DNA of 64,000 nt from CADEED01 sp035995425 (GTDB taxonomy: Bacteria; Pseudomonadota; Gammaproteobacteria; Steroidobacterales; Steroidobacteraceae): NCBI GenBank assembly GCA_035995425.1, contig DASYKM010000267.1, positions 1 through 64,000 on the forward strand. Reading direction: 5' to 3'. Under the pieces are notes generated by a model. That model saw nothing but the letters and a program-made list of their open reading frames with translations, was not told the origin of the DNA and did no database searches. Below are positions 1-11,800 of this stretch, piece by piece. A program made the position numbers and the translations under genes. Position 1 is the first letter of the stretch. Every line of letters begins with the position of its first letter.

Positions 1-2
1 TG

Positions 3-95
3 CAGATGCGCGAAGGGTACGACCATGGGTATTTCTTCATCCAGAGTTTCATTTCGCAGCACATGACCTGGCACTCACATTTGCTGGCGAAGTGA
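3..95 (+). CDS. S-formylglutathione hydrolase, C-terminal end (partial)
   Basis: Only the last 30 codons are visible, in frame from base 3 to a TGA at 93-95; the rest lies before the window. The segment contains GYDHGYFFIQSF, which matches the conserved C-terminal GYDHSYxFIxxFI of S-formylglutathione hydrolases (esterase D family). Its histidine belongs to the Ser-Asp-His catalytic triad in that family. These enzymes hydrolyse S-formylglutathione to formate and glutathione in formaldehyde detoxification. The gene ends 4 bases before the stop of the convergent permease gene. Identification rests on this short C-terminal signature only. Confidence 0.7.
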   Translation, partial: QMREGYDHGYFFIQSFISQHMTWHSHLLAK

Positions 96-99
96 CGGC

Positions 100-1431
100 T
101 CAATCGTCGTGCCGCTCGCGGACCTTCTGGAATTCGCCGGTGCGCACGGCCGCATCCGGCAGCAGATACTTGCGCCGCGACAGCGGTATGTACAAGAGCG
201 CGAACAGACCCAGGCAGATGAGCGTGGCGATGAGCACCGGCAGCGTCGACCAGGCGATCACGAATATGCAGAATGCGCCGCCGACCAGCGCGAGCGTCAA
301 TTCTCCGCGCACCCGGTAGCGCAGGGCTGCCGCGCAGGCGCCCAGGTACGTAAGCAGCGCGAACAGAGTCGAGGCCTCGGCCAGATAGCCGAATTGCTTG
401 CCGAGGGTAGGGGCGATGGTGAGCGTAATGATGGCCGTGCCTAACAAGCCGGCGATGACGAGCCCGGTCACCGGAGTGTCGCCGGCGCGCGTTCGCGCGA
501 ACGCCTGGGGCAGCAGGCCGTGATCGGCAGCGGCGCGGCTCACCTGCGCCGTCATGAGAACCCACCCTGCCAGTGTGCCCAGTGCCTTCAGCCCTCCGCA
601 CAGCGCCACGAGCGGACCGGCCACCGGGCCCAGCATCTTGGCTGCGGCAAGCGCGAAGGGCGCATTGGATGCGGCGATGTCGGCAGCCGGTGCGAGGCCA
701 AAGATCACGATGCTGGCGGCTATATATATGAGTGCCGCGATGAGCACGCCCGCCAGGGTCGCAATCGGCACATTGCGTTCCGGATTGTTGACCACTGCCG
801 CAGCCACCGAGGCGCTCTCCAGGCCCGTGAAAGCCCAGAACACCAGGGCCAGCGAATTCGGCAGCGCCTTGTACAAAGGCTGGCCGCTCACATTCCACGA
901 CTCGCGAAATTGCCCGGCGTCGAAGACCGTCCAGCCAATCGTGACCACCAGCAGCAGGGGAATCAGCCCGGCAACTAACAACAGTCCATCGAACTGCCCG
1001 ACGAAGCGCGGGCTCACCAGGTTGACCGCGGTGACCAGCCACAACAACAGCATGGTGAACAATGCGCCTTGCAGCGGAGTTACGCTGATCCCGAAGAAAT
1101 CGGCGAGATAACTCGAAGCCGCCGTGGCGATGGCGACGTTGCCGATGAGGCATGCGGCCCAATACCAGAGACTCGACTGCGATCCCCAGAATTTGCCGAA
1201 GGCATCGAATGCATAGGTTGCCGGCCCGCCCGCCATGGGCTTGCGGCTTGCCAGCCGTGCAAACAGCAGTGCCAGCGCCAATGCGCCGACTGCACCGATG
1301 ACCCAGCCGAGCACGGTGAGGCTGCCGACCGTCGCGAGCGTGGCCGGCAGCAGGAAGATCCCCGAGCCGATCATGTTGCCGGCAACGACTATCGTGGCAA
1401 GTACCGGTCCGAGCTTGCGATGACCGGACAC
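100..1431 (-). CDS. APC-superfamily amino acid permease/antiporter (AdiC-like)
   Basis: A 443-residue integral membrane protein with about 12 hydrophobic segments and short loops, the usual size for the APC (amino acid-polyamine-organocation) superfamily. The first helix carries GNMIGSGIFLLPATLA, the unwound substrate-binding stretch of TM1. It is very close to the AdiC/PotE/CadB antiporters. The expected role is inner-membrane exchange or uptake of amino acids or amines; the substrate cannot be read from sequence. The start is GTG (bases 1431-1429), 7 bases after the stop of the upstream Rieske gene, so the two are probably co-transcribed. This suggests import of an amine or amino acid that the oxygenase processes, which is an inference. 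Confidence 0.85.
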   Translation of the reverse strand: MSGHRKLGPVLATIVVAGNMIGSGIFLLPATLATVGSLTVLGWVIGAVGALALALLFARLASRKPMAGGPATYAFDAFGKFWGSQSSLWYWAACLIGNVAIATAASSYLADFFGISVTPLQGALFTMLLLWLVTAVNLVSPRFVGQFDGLLLVAGLIPLLLVVTIGWTVFDAGQFRESWNVSGQPLYKALPNSLALVFWAFTGLESASVAAAVVNNPERNVPIATLAGVLIAALIYIAASIVIFGLAPAADIAASNAPFALAAAKMLGPVAGPLVALCGGLKALGTLAGWVLMTAQVSRAAADHGLLPQAFARTRAGDTPVTGLVIAGLLGTAIITLTIAPTLGKQFGYLAEASTLFALLTYLGACAAALRYRVRGELTLALVGGAFCIFVIAWSTLPVLIATLICLGLFALLYIPLSRRKYLLPDAAVRTGEFQKVRERHDD

Positions 1432-1438
1432 TAGTTAG

Positions 1439-2701
1439 TCATCCGCGCGCCGCGGCGGAGCGCGACCAGCCGGGCGCCGGTGGCGCGGGCTCGCGGCATT
1501 CCGGAATGAGTCCGCGCAGGCGGCTGCCGAAACTGCGCAGCGCCACTTCGCCGGCGGCCAGCGGGCCGGCGCGATAGCTGCCGGAGGCCATGCCGCTCTG
1601 CACGCGCTCGATGAGCACGCGGTCTTCTTCGTTCACCTGGCGGTTGATGCGCCAGTTGCAGTAGCGCGCCACGCGCATCTCGCGGCGCTGGTCGGGACGC
1701 GCGTAGCCGATCTCGCGGATCAGTGTTTCGGTGGGCGAGATCGGCAGCCACTGCATGATGTCCACCTGGTCCGGGTAGACGTCGAACGCGAAGTTCGGCC
1801 ACAGCTTGAAATACACCCACGAGCGCCGGCGGGCTTCGGGCAGGTGCTCCGCCGCCGGCAGGTGTTTCTGGTACATGCGCTCGGGCCAGTTGCGCGATGC
1901 CTTGTCGTTGATCTCGCCCGACATACGGTCGATCCATTCGCGCGACTCGACCCGATACGTGGCACCGAACAGCCGCGTGAGTCCCGGGTGCGCCACCGTG
2001 ATGTGCAGACCGTCGGAATAGTTGTCGCCGACGTTTTTCCAGTTGACCTTGCGTGGCCGCAAGGTGACGCGGCCGATGGGCTCGAGCTTCTCGAATTCAT
2101 GGGTGGCGATTTCATCGGCGTACGGCGCCATCATCTGCGCGACCGTCGGGCCGCCGCTTTGCAGCCGCGCGAATACGAAGCCCGCGTAGATTTCCATTTC
2201 CACCGGCACCAGCGACTCGCGCGAGATGTCGAGGTGCGGAAATGCGGTCCGATCGCCGACCGAGGCTAAACCGCCTTCGAAATCGTAGGACCATGCATGG
2301 TAAGGACAGACGATTCGGCGCGCGCAGTGTCCGCGCGGCCCATCGAGAAGTCGCGAGGCACGGTGGCGGCAGACATTATGAAGAGCGCGCACCACACCGT
2401 CGGCGCCGCGCATGGCGAACAGCATTTCGCCGATGAAGTCGAAGCACTGATAGTCGCCTGGGTCAGGGATTTCGGCGACGTGGCAGATGACCTGCCAGGA
2501 CGGACGAAAAACGCGTTCGCGTTCGAGCGCGAGGAATTCCGGATCGCTGTAGATCCAGGACGGCAGGCTGAAATCGTTGGCTGAAAACTCGCTCAAAGGC
2601 CCGTCCGGAAAGGAATTTTTGAAGTCTTGAGACCTTGATAACAAGACTGACCGCAAGGCGCAACTAAACCGCCAGCAAGAACGATTCACTTCGGCGCGCA
2701 A
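1439..2701 (-). CDS. Rieske [2Fe-2S] aromatic ring-hydroxylating oxygenase, alpha subunit
   Basis: The protein (up to 420 residues) has an N-terminal Rieske domain with C-x-H and C-x2-H cluster ligands (CRH ... CPYH, 18 residues apart). It also has a catalytic domain with the mononuclear-iron motif DNYSDGLHITVAH (two His; the third carboxylate ligand is expected further on). The C-terminal NEEDRVLIERVQSG is typical of the carnitine/choline/phthalate-type oxygenase group. It would use electrons from a separate reductase to oxygenate a small aromatic or quaternary-amine substrate; no reductase is nearby. The first 25-30 residues look non-conserved, and TTG or GTG starts near 2630-2650 are equally possible. 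The 5' end abuts the divergent promoter of the giant YD-repeat gene. Confidence 0.85.
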   Translation of the reverse strand: MRAEVNRSCWRFSCALRSVLLSRSQDFKNSFPDGPLSEFSANDFSLPSWIYSDPEFLALERERVFRPSWQVICHVAEIPDPGDYQCFDFIGEMLFAMRGADGVVRALHNVCRHRASRLLDGPRGHCARRIVCPYHAWSYDFEGGLASVGDRTAFPHLDISRESLVPVEMEIYAGFVFARLQSGGPTVAQMMAPYADEIATHEFEKLEPIGRVTLRPRKVNWKNVGDNYSDGLHITVAHPGLTRLFGATYRVESREWIDRMSGEINDKASRNWPERMYQKHLPAAEHLPEARRRSWVYFKLWPNFAFDVYPDQVDIMQWLPISPTETLIREIGYARPDQRREMRVARYCNWRINRQVNEEDRVLIERVQSGMASGSYRAGPLAAGEVALRSFGSRLRGLIPECREPAPPAPGWSRSAAARG

Positions 2702-2707
2702 CGACCC

Positions 2708-2734
2708 TAAACCGTCTCCCGGTTCCCCGGATAT
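2708..2734 (+). promoter_or_regulatory. Sigma-28 (FliA)-like promoter of the first giant YD-repeat gene
   Basis: The sequence reads TAAACCGT, 11 bases, CCGGATAT. The FliA consensus is TAAAGTTT-N11-GCCGATAA, so the spacing is exact, TAAA is intact and 5 of 8 positions of the -10 box match. The same arrangement recurs before the second giant gene at 43735-43761, including the preceding ACCC. A fliA gene lies at 40712. Assignment as sigma-28 is inference from motif, spacing and recurrence; no transcript data. Confidence 0.6.
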
Positions 2735-2836
2735 AGGTCGACCGTTTCATCACCGCAGGGTGATCCGGTCGAGCGCTCACACAAACAAATTCGCGCCGGG
2801 CATTGCCCGCCAGCGTGAACAGGGAAGGGAAGCCAC
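2735..2836 (+). other. 5' leader of the first giant gene with two small inverted repeats
   Basis: About 100 bases separate the -10 box from the ATG. They contain a 6-bp stem (ATCACC/GGTGAT, 2749-2764, 4-base loop) and a 5-bp stem (CGGGC/GCCCG, 2797-2809, 3-base loop). A purine-rich ribosome-binding site (GGGAAGGGAAG) lies just before the ATG at 2837. The leader of the second giant gene is only about 36 bases and lacks these stems. A regulatory role is possible but unsupported beyond the folds. Confidence 0.3.
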
Positions 2837-5800
2837 ATGGTTGCAGTCGTCAGCGGGTCGGGTCTGGGCCTTTTCAACACCTCACGCTCAGTGATTGGAG
2901 CAGGAGATTCCCAGGACGATCCCAAGGTTGGTCGCGGTCGGGACGGGGTTTTCGTCAACACGACCACCGGCAACCTGGTTGTCCAGAGCCTTGATGAGAA
3001 CCTCGTCGGCTTGGGCGTCGACCTTGCGATCGTCCGCACCTACAACTCGCAAGGCCACCTCGACGACGACAATGGCGACAACTGGCGCCTGGGCGTCCAC
3101 GAGCGACTCTTCGGATGGGCTGGCACGCTCAACACCGTCGGCAGCACCGTCAGGAAGGTTTACGGAGACGGCGCCGAAATCGAGTTTGGTTACGATGCCG
3201 CTCGCGCCCGCTATGTCACGACTGATGGCGCGGATCAGCACGACTCCCTGAGCTATGACGCGGCGACATCGCAGTGGACATGGTCCGATGAGACCGGAAA
3301 TTTGAAGGAGAACTATGACGTAACCGGTCGGCTGCTGAACACCCGCGACAACATCGGCAACCTGATCACCTACATCTATTCAGGACAACGCCTTGTCCAG
3401 GTCACCGACGGGTCGGGCCAGCAGACTTATCTCGACTACGACGTTGCCGGCAATCTCACGCAGATTCGCGTAGTCAGCAGCGGCCAAACGCAAATCCTCA
3501 CGCGTTACTCCTATGACGGCAGCAACCGCTTGCAGACCGTCACGGTGGACCTGTCACCGCAGGACCAGTCTGTCGCCGACAACAATACCTACACCACCAC
3601 TTATACCTACGAAAGCAGCAGCCGGCGCATCCACTCCATCTCGCAGAAAGACGGCAGCTCGGTCTCGTTCACGTATCAATTGATCGACGGTGAGTATCGC
3701 GTCCACACATTTACGGACGCCGAAAACCGCACGACGACCGTCGATTACAGCGAGGGCGCCGCCGGCGCTCAGTCGGTGAGCCTGCCGGCAGACTCGGCAC
3801 AACTGTCGACGACTGCTCCACAGCTCGCGCTCACCAATTACCCGCTCATACCGGGCGCGCTCACGACTCCGCCGGCCGCCGGCTGGGCCGGCGCGGCGGT
3901 GCGCGAGACTTCGACCACCGCAACCGACGATCCGAAAATCGCCTTTGACGCCGCGGGCAATGGAATGCTGATTCGCCGCACTGGAAACAACATCCAGGCA
4001 CAGCGATACACGCGCGCGACCAATTCATGGTCGGCGGAAGTCACCCTGGACACGCGCACCAACACGACATACGCGCCGTCGCTTTCGGTTGATTTCGCGA
4101 CCGGCAACACGGTTGCGGCCTGGGTGCAAAGTGACGGCACCGCCAACTCCGTATACGCGGCGCGCTTCGACGTCGCCACCGGCACGTGGTCGGCGCCCAC
4201 GCTCATCGACGTCGCGCCCGCAGGTTCGACGTTCGCCGCGAACAACACCACCGGAACGCTCGTCACCGCGATGTCCGGTGCGCGCGCCGCCGTGGCGTGG
4301 CTGCACAACCAGGCCACCAGCGGATCCAACTACAATCTTTACGTGGCGCGATTCGACGGCACCGCGTGGGTCGCGCCGGCGCTGGTCGAGAGTCAGTCCG
4401 CCACCGCGGCGCAGGCCAGCCTTGCCATCGATGGAGACGGCAACATCGCCGTCGCGTTCCAGCAATCCGACGGGACCGCCGCCAGCATCTATGTAAATCG
4501 ATTCAACGCGACGACCGCTTCCTGGTCTGGCGCCGCGTTGCGCGAGACATCGTCGACGGCAACCAACGATCCGCGCATCGAGCTGGATGCGTCCGGCAAT
4601 GGCATCCTGATCTGGCGCACCGGAAACAACGTCCAGGCGCAACGATACACGCGCGCGACCAACACCTGGTCTGCCGACGTCACGCTCGACAATCGCACCA
4701 CGACCACCAGCGCGCCCGCCCTCGCAGTAGACCCAAGCGGAAACGCGGTAGCCGCGTGGGTCCAGAGCGATGGCACGGCCAACTCCGTCTACGCCGCGCG
4801 TTTCAACATCTCCACGGGCACGTGGTCGACGCCCGTGCTCATCGACGTGGCGCCCGCGGGCTCGACTTTTCCAGCCAACACCGCGACGAATTCGCTCGTG
4901 GTGACGATGCGCGGCACAAACGCCGCGATCGCCTGGCAGCACAGCCAGGCCACCAGTGGCTCGGTGTACGACATGTATGTCGCGCGCTTCGACGGTACGA
5001 CCTGGCAGGCGCCGGCGCTGGTCGAGAACCAGACGGCGAATGCCGCGCAGCCGAGTATCGGTATCGACGCAATGGGCAATGTGAGCGTCGCCTTCCAGCA
5101 GACGGACGGCGGCGTCAACAGCGTTTTCGTCAATCGCTACAGCCCCGGGGGCACACCGTATTTCACCGTGCGCTCGGGCGATACGTGGCAGTCGATCGCC
5201 GCGCTGGTCTATGGCATCGACAGTCCGGCGGCCGGGCAGGCGCTGAGCGCCCAGATGCCCGGCCAGTCGCTTGCCCTCAACAGTGTCCTGACGAATTTTC
5301 CGGCGAACATCGGGCTGCCGACCAACTACCCCCTGAACACCGGTGCGATGACGACGCCACCGCTCGGTATCGGAACAGCGCAACCCGTCAACCTGTGGAA
5401 CAGTCATTGGATCAAGTCGGACGCGCTCGGCAACACCTTTCTGTTGCGAATCGGTTCCGATGATCGCTTCTATCTACAGCGCTACGACGCGCGTACCGAC
5501 CGATGGTCGGCCGACGTCCGTATCGATGGCTACACGGGCAGCCAGATATTTTCGCTGCAGTCTCCGAATCTCAGCGTCGACGCCGACGGCAACGCACTGG
5601 TCACCTGGGTACAGCGCGATCTGACGGTCACGACCACGTTCACGGTGTTTGCGCGAACCTACAGCGTCGCCACAAATACCTGGAGCACGCCCACCGCGCT
5701 GCGCTCATTCGCGAATGCAACCATCGGCGGCGCCGTCGGTTACATCATGGGCGACAAGGCCGTCGTTGCGTTCAACAGCAATGGCAGCTACTCGGGAAGC

Positions 5801-8800
5801 GCGCCAACGGATATTTTCGTCGCGCGCTGGCAGGGCGGCGCCTGGCAGTCCGCGGAGCTCGTGACGTCGCTATCACTGGCGGGCAACCTGGGAAATGTCG
5901 GGCTCGATGGCGACGGTGACATTCAGGTCATCACTCGCAGTAACGCGGCAACGACGTATACGGTGCGCGACGGCGCCACGGGGCAGTGGTCGCTCGCCGA
6001 GCTCGTCGACGACTCGAACTCGCAAATCAATTTCGACTTCCAGGGCAATGCGATTGCGCTGGTCGATCAGTCCTTTTCCTCGACTCCTATTTCGCTGCGC
6101 CGATACGATGCGACCACGAATACGTGGGGAGAACGCGTCACTTTCCCGATCACCGGCAATACCAGTCCTTTCCTCGCGAATGCGCTTTCGAGCGATGCCG
6201 CCGGCAATGCCGTCGTTGCCTGGTATGAGCGCAACGTCAACGGCTCGAGTCCGGGCGCAATAAAATATTCCCGCTACGACATCGCCACCAACGCATGGTC
6301 CGCGGTGCAGACCGTCGCCAGCGTCCCGGCGACCGCAAGCGTCCCCTGGGTCAAGGCCGCGATCAGCGGCAACACCGTGTACGTCGGGTGGCTGGATGGG
6401 ACCGCGGACCGGCGCTTCATTGGCACGATGGGTGCACTGACGGATATTTCGGTGGTGGGCAGCAGCGCCTCGACCATGGCGACCCTGGATCGCGCGGGGA
6501 ATGCGCTGCTCGTGAGTCGCGATGCGAACTTCGCGGCAAATGCCCGCCGTTATTACACCTCGGCGGCGCCTTACTACACCATTCCGGCCGGCGCGACCTG
6601 GCAGACGATCAGCCAGGCGTTGTACGGGAGCACCGTTGTCGCCGACGAACTTCAGGCGGCCATGGGAAATCCGCCGCTCACCGCGGGCACCCGCCTGGCG
6701 ATGTTTCCGCCCGCCCTCAACGACATCACGATGGTAGCCGCCGCGCCTCACGTCATCGTGAGGGCCGGGGAGTCGTGGGCGAACATCGCCGAGCGGGTTT
6801 ACGGGACGCACGATGCCAATGCCGTCGCGGCACTGCGCACATACGCGGGGAACGTGCCGCTGATAGTCGGCGCGCACGTCAATGTGCCGGCGAATCTCCA
6901 GTACCTGCCCGTCGGCACACCGACCGGCTCTATCTACCGATCGGTGAATGTGGTCGACTCGCTGGGCCGTACGACTACCTATTCAACGGATTCGCGCGGC
7001 CGTCTCGTCAGCGTCATGCGCCCCGCGGTGGATGGATTCGCCCTGCAGACCACCTATTCCTACGATGCGGACGGCAATGTCATCTCGATCACCGAAGACG
7101 CTGCCGGGATCCCTCGTACGACGAGTTTTCAATACGACAGTCGCGGCAATCTGCGCATTTCGCGCGACAGCCTCGGCGACACGGTCGTGCGCACCTATAC
7201 GCAAAATAACCAGATATCGACCGAGACTCGCTACACGACGGCGGATCCGGACGGCACCGGCCCGGCTCTGCCTGGAACGCCACAAACCACCCGCTACATC
7301 TATGACACCGCAAATCGGCTGGGTTACACGATCTCTGCGGAAGGCCGCGTTACGCAGTACGACTACTACACCGGAAATGAGAGCAAGGTCGCGAAGATCA
7401 CGGAGATCACGGGCCGCCGGTATACCGACACTGACTATCGTTACGGAATTCTCGGTGGATGGGCCGGGTTCAGCGTGCTCAACCCGCTGAATGAAGTCAC
7501 GCGCTTCTATTACGATTTCCGGGGCAATCTCACCAAGACTTCGCGGGCGGCGATTCTCGACACGGTCAGCGAGCTGGTCGCGCCCCGCTCCGATACCACC
7601 TACACCTATGATCAACGCGGGCGGCTCATCGAGACCGTGGAGGCGCGCGGCGTCGCAACGACGGGAAATGGCGTTGACTACCGGAATACCTATCAGTACG
7701 ACGGTCTCGGAAGATTGCTCGCGACCGTCGAGTGGCTGGCGCCGCCGGCGGTGGGCAGTTCAGTCGAAACGACGCGCACGACGATCAATCAATACGATGA
7801 CCTGAACCGTCGTACGTCGACGACGCTCGCCAATGGGCTTGTGACCACTTCGGTGTACAACCGCGCCGGCGAGCTGATCAGTGTGCTGAACGGTACCGCT
7901 CCGAATGGCAGCACGCTCGGCACCACCACATATGTCTACGACGGCGCCGGCCAACTGCGCATCTCGACCGATCCGTCAGGTGTTCGCCAATTCTTCTTTT
8001 ACGACGCGGCCGGGCGCAATGCGGCGCGCGTCGACGCTGATGGAACAGTCACCGAGTCCGTCTATGACGCCCGCGACAAGCTCGTCGAATCCATCACCTA
8101 TGCGGTCCGGCTGAGCGGGACGCGTCTTGCGTCGCTGGTCGACGGCGCCGGCAATCCGACGGCGGTGTCGCTTGCCGTGGTGCGCGATGAGGCAGATGGG
8201 CTGCCGTCCGAGGACCGCGTCACGCGCCAGGTGTTCGATAGTGCCGGTCGGCTGGTGTTCCAGATCGAGCAGATCGATTCCGTCACGCGATACAACGGCT
8301 CGGGCCAGGTCATTGGATATGACCCAGTTGGCGCGGTGACGCGCTTCATCTACGACGGCGCCGGACAGGTCGTGGAAACGGTGCGATTCCAGAATACGGT
8401 TGCCATACCGCGTACCTACACGCTGTCCCCGGAGTTGCTCAGTGATTCCGGCTCGGCTTACTACGTCGCGCCGCACGGCGATGACCGTCACTCGCGCAAC
8501 TTCTACGACAACGATGGATTGCTGATCGCGTCGCTCGACGGCGATGGCTATCTGAGCGAGGCCGAATATGACGGCGGAGATCGCGTCATCCGCAGGACTA
8601 CATTCGCGAATCAAGCCGACGTCTCGGTGCGCGCGAGCGGATCGCTGGCCGCGATCAAGGCTTCCATCGGCGTCGACAACGAAATTGTATTGGACACTGA
8701 ACGCGACGCGAGCGAGTACTACTTCTATGACGGCCAGGGCCGCCGTAATGGCGTGCTTGACGCTGAAGGTTACTTCACCGAAACCGTCTACGATCTCGCC

Positions 8801-11800
8801 GGTCATCCGCTGCAAGTAGTGCGCTACAGCGCCCAGATCGCTTATGGCGCGGCCGCTGACACCTTTGCGGAAGCGCGCGCGCTGGCATTCGGTTCGCCTT
8901 CGCACGCGACGACCTATGAGTACGACGGCGCCGGCCGGTTGAAGCGCGAAACCAACTACGAATCGACGGCGACGACTTACGAGTACGACCTTGTCGACAA
9001 CCAGCTGAGCGTGACTTCTGCCGCCGGCACCGGCGAAGCGCGCACGCTTGCCGCGCGCTACGACCTGTTGGGCAGGACAATTCAGGAACTGTCGGGGGAG
9101 GGTTCCGAGGCGCTCATCGGCGTCACGAATCCGACGACCATCGAGGAGATATGGAGCCAGTACGGTGTCCGCTATGCGTACGACGCAGCAGGCCGACGCG
9201 TCTCCGCGACGGTGAAGCCGAACGGCGTCGAAGCGAAGACATACTTCTACTACGACAAGGACGGCCGCCTGCAATTCGAGCTCGACGCGCTCGGGCGAGT
9301 GAAAGAAAACGTCTACGACGCTTTCGGACAGCTCACGCGGCGCATCGACTACTACCGCGCCGTGACGATTTCGAATCCGCAAGGCGGATTCGCCGACGAT
9401 ACGCTCGCGGGGAACTTGCGGGCCGGTGCGGTCGCGACTCTCGATGCGGTGGCCAACTTTCAGTACAACGCGCGCGGGCAGGTACGCGCGACCTCGACCG
9501 CCGAAAGCGCGACGACAACGGCCGAATACAACACATTTGGTGAAGTGCGCTCGCAGACGGAAGGCAACGGCTTTGCCGCGACCACGCTCACGTACGATCA
9601 CCGCGGCTTCGTCGACCTCAAGCAACGTGCGGGTGTCACGCTCGAGGATCGCAAGTACGACGCGTTCGGCCGGCTCTGCACACTCGTGGATGCGCTTGGC
9701 AACACCTCGAGCGTTGAATACGACCGCCTCGGCCGAACGATCGCCACTGTCGAACCGGGCTCCATGCGTAGAACGACGGGCTACGATCCCTTCAGTCGCG
9801 TGACGAGCACGGCCGATGCGCTGCAGAATCTGACCAGCTACAGCTACGACGATGCGAACCGCAGGCTGACCGTGGAGACCGCCGAGCACGTCATCACGAT
9901 CACCGATCACTATCGCAGCGGCCAGACGTTCCGCGTGACGGCGGCCGGCAATGTCAGTGAGTTCGAATATGACGATGACGGGCGACTGACGTACGTTTCC
10001 GACTCGCTCGGCTTCGTCGAAGAACACGGCTATGACACTTCCGGACGTGAAACCAGCGTCAAGAACGCCCGCGGAATCGTGACGACGTTCGGCTACGACG
10101 CGGTGGACCGCCGAGTGACGCAGACCGTGGATCCGGGTGGACTCAATCTCATCACCACCTACACCTATGATCCGAACGCGCGGCATCTCGATGTCCTCGA
10201 GCCGGGCAGCCGCCTCACGCGCACGGAGTTCGACCGCGACGGACGTGTCGTTGCCGTGACTCGCGACCCGAACGGCGCCGATGCGAGCCGTACGGAATAC
10301 GCCTACGACGGCGCGAATCACCAGACACTCGTGACGGAAGCGGCGAACACGCTCAAGCCGCGCCGCACTCAGTATCTGTACGACGATCGCGGCCGACGCC
10401 GCGAGCAGATCGTCGACCCGACCGAGTTCGGTGGCGGCGCGGCGCTCAACCTGCGTACGCTGTTCAAGTATGACGATAACGACAACCTCACGCGTAGGAT
10501 CGAAGGAGCGCAGCTCCCGGTCGCGGAGCAGCGGTCGACCTGGTACGTGTACGACGCGCACAACCGGGTGTTCCAGACCATCGACGCGCTCGGCGGAGTC
10601 ACCGAGCTCACGTATGACGCCGAGGATCGCGTCGTCGCGACGCGGCGCTACGCGACTTCGGTAAATGCTGGCGCGCTGGGCGATGTCGCCGGGGCCGTGA
10701 ATCCGGGCGCGACGACGAACGATCGCGTGTCGCGCTCGCTGTTCGACCGCGACGGGCGTGAACGCTATTCCCTCGACGCACTGGGGGGAGTCACGGAGCG
10801 CACCTTCGACGATGCAGGACGCGTCGTGCAGAGTCGCATGTATCACGTTCCGTTGTCCGACCCGGCCGCGGCCACGCTCGGCAACATCGCCGGGCTCCTC
10901 ACTGCCGCGGGCAATTCCGCGGCTCCGCATGCCGACGATCACATGACGTGGGTGGCCTACGACGCGCGCGGGCACGCGAAGTACACCGTCGACGGCCTCG
11001 GCGGCGTCACGAAGAACGTGTACGACGCCGGCGGCAACATCATCGCGACGATTCGCTACGCCGTGCAGCGCGACGTCGGCGCGCCGATGACTCGCGCGGC
11101 GCTCGATGATTGGGCGGATGACAACGGCATCTTCGACAACGGTTCGAATCGCACCACGCGCTTCTGGTACGACTCGCTGGGGCGCCAGCGGTTCACGTTC
11201 GATGCCGAGGGCTACCTCACGCAGACTATCTACGATGACGTGGCGCACGAGGAGACGACCCTCGCGTATGAGCGGCCACCCGATTCCGATCCCAATCAGC
11301 CCTTCGATTCCACGGCAACGCTGGTGATACTGGGCGGCGTCGCGACGTCGATTGCAAACGCCGTGCTCGATCGCAAGGTCAGGAAGTCCTTCGATCTGCT
11401 CGGGCGTGTGCACATCGTGACCGACGCGGAAAATCGCACCGAAGTCTTCACGTACGACGGCCTGGGCAACAAGCTCACGTATCAGAATGTCAGCGGCGAC
11501 GTCTGGAACTATGTGTACGACAACAACGGGCGCCTCACCGAAGAGATCACGCCGCAGGTACTGAGCTACAACGTCTACGATCTCGGCGACGGCAACCTGA
11601 TCTCGACGCCGACCACGGCGCGCCTCGTCACCAAGATCACCTACGACGCCTTCGGCGATGTGCACACGCGTCGCGAAGGTGTGCTGCGTGAGAATGGCCA
11701 ACCCGACAACGAGTTCCTGTCGCGCCTCACGACATACGTCTACGACGCGTTGGGACGGCAGGTGTCGACCATCCATCCGTCGATGATGGTCTACAACGGA

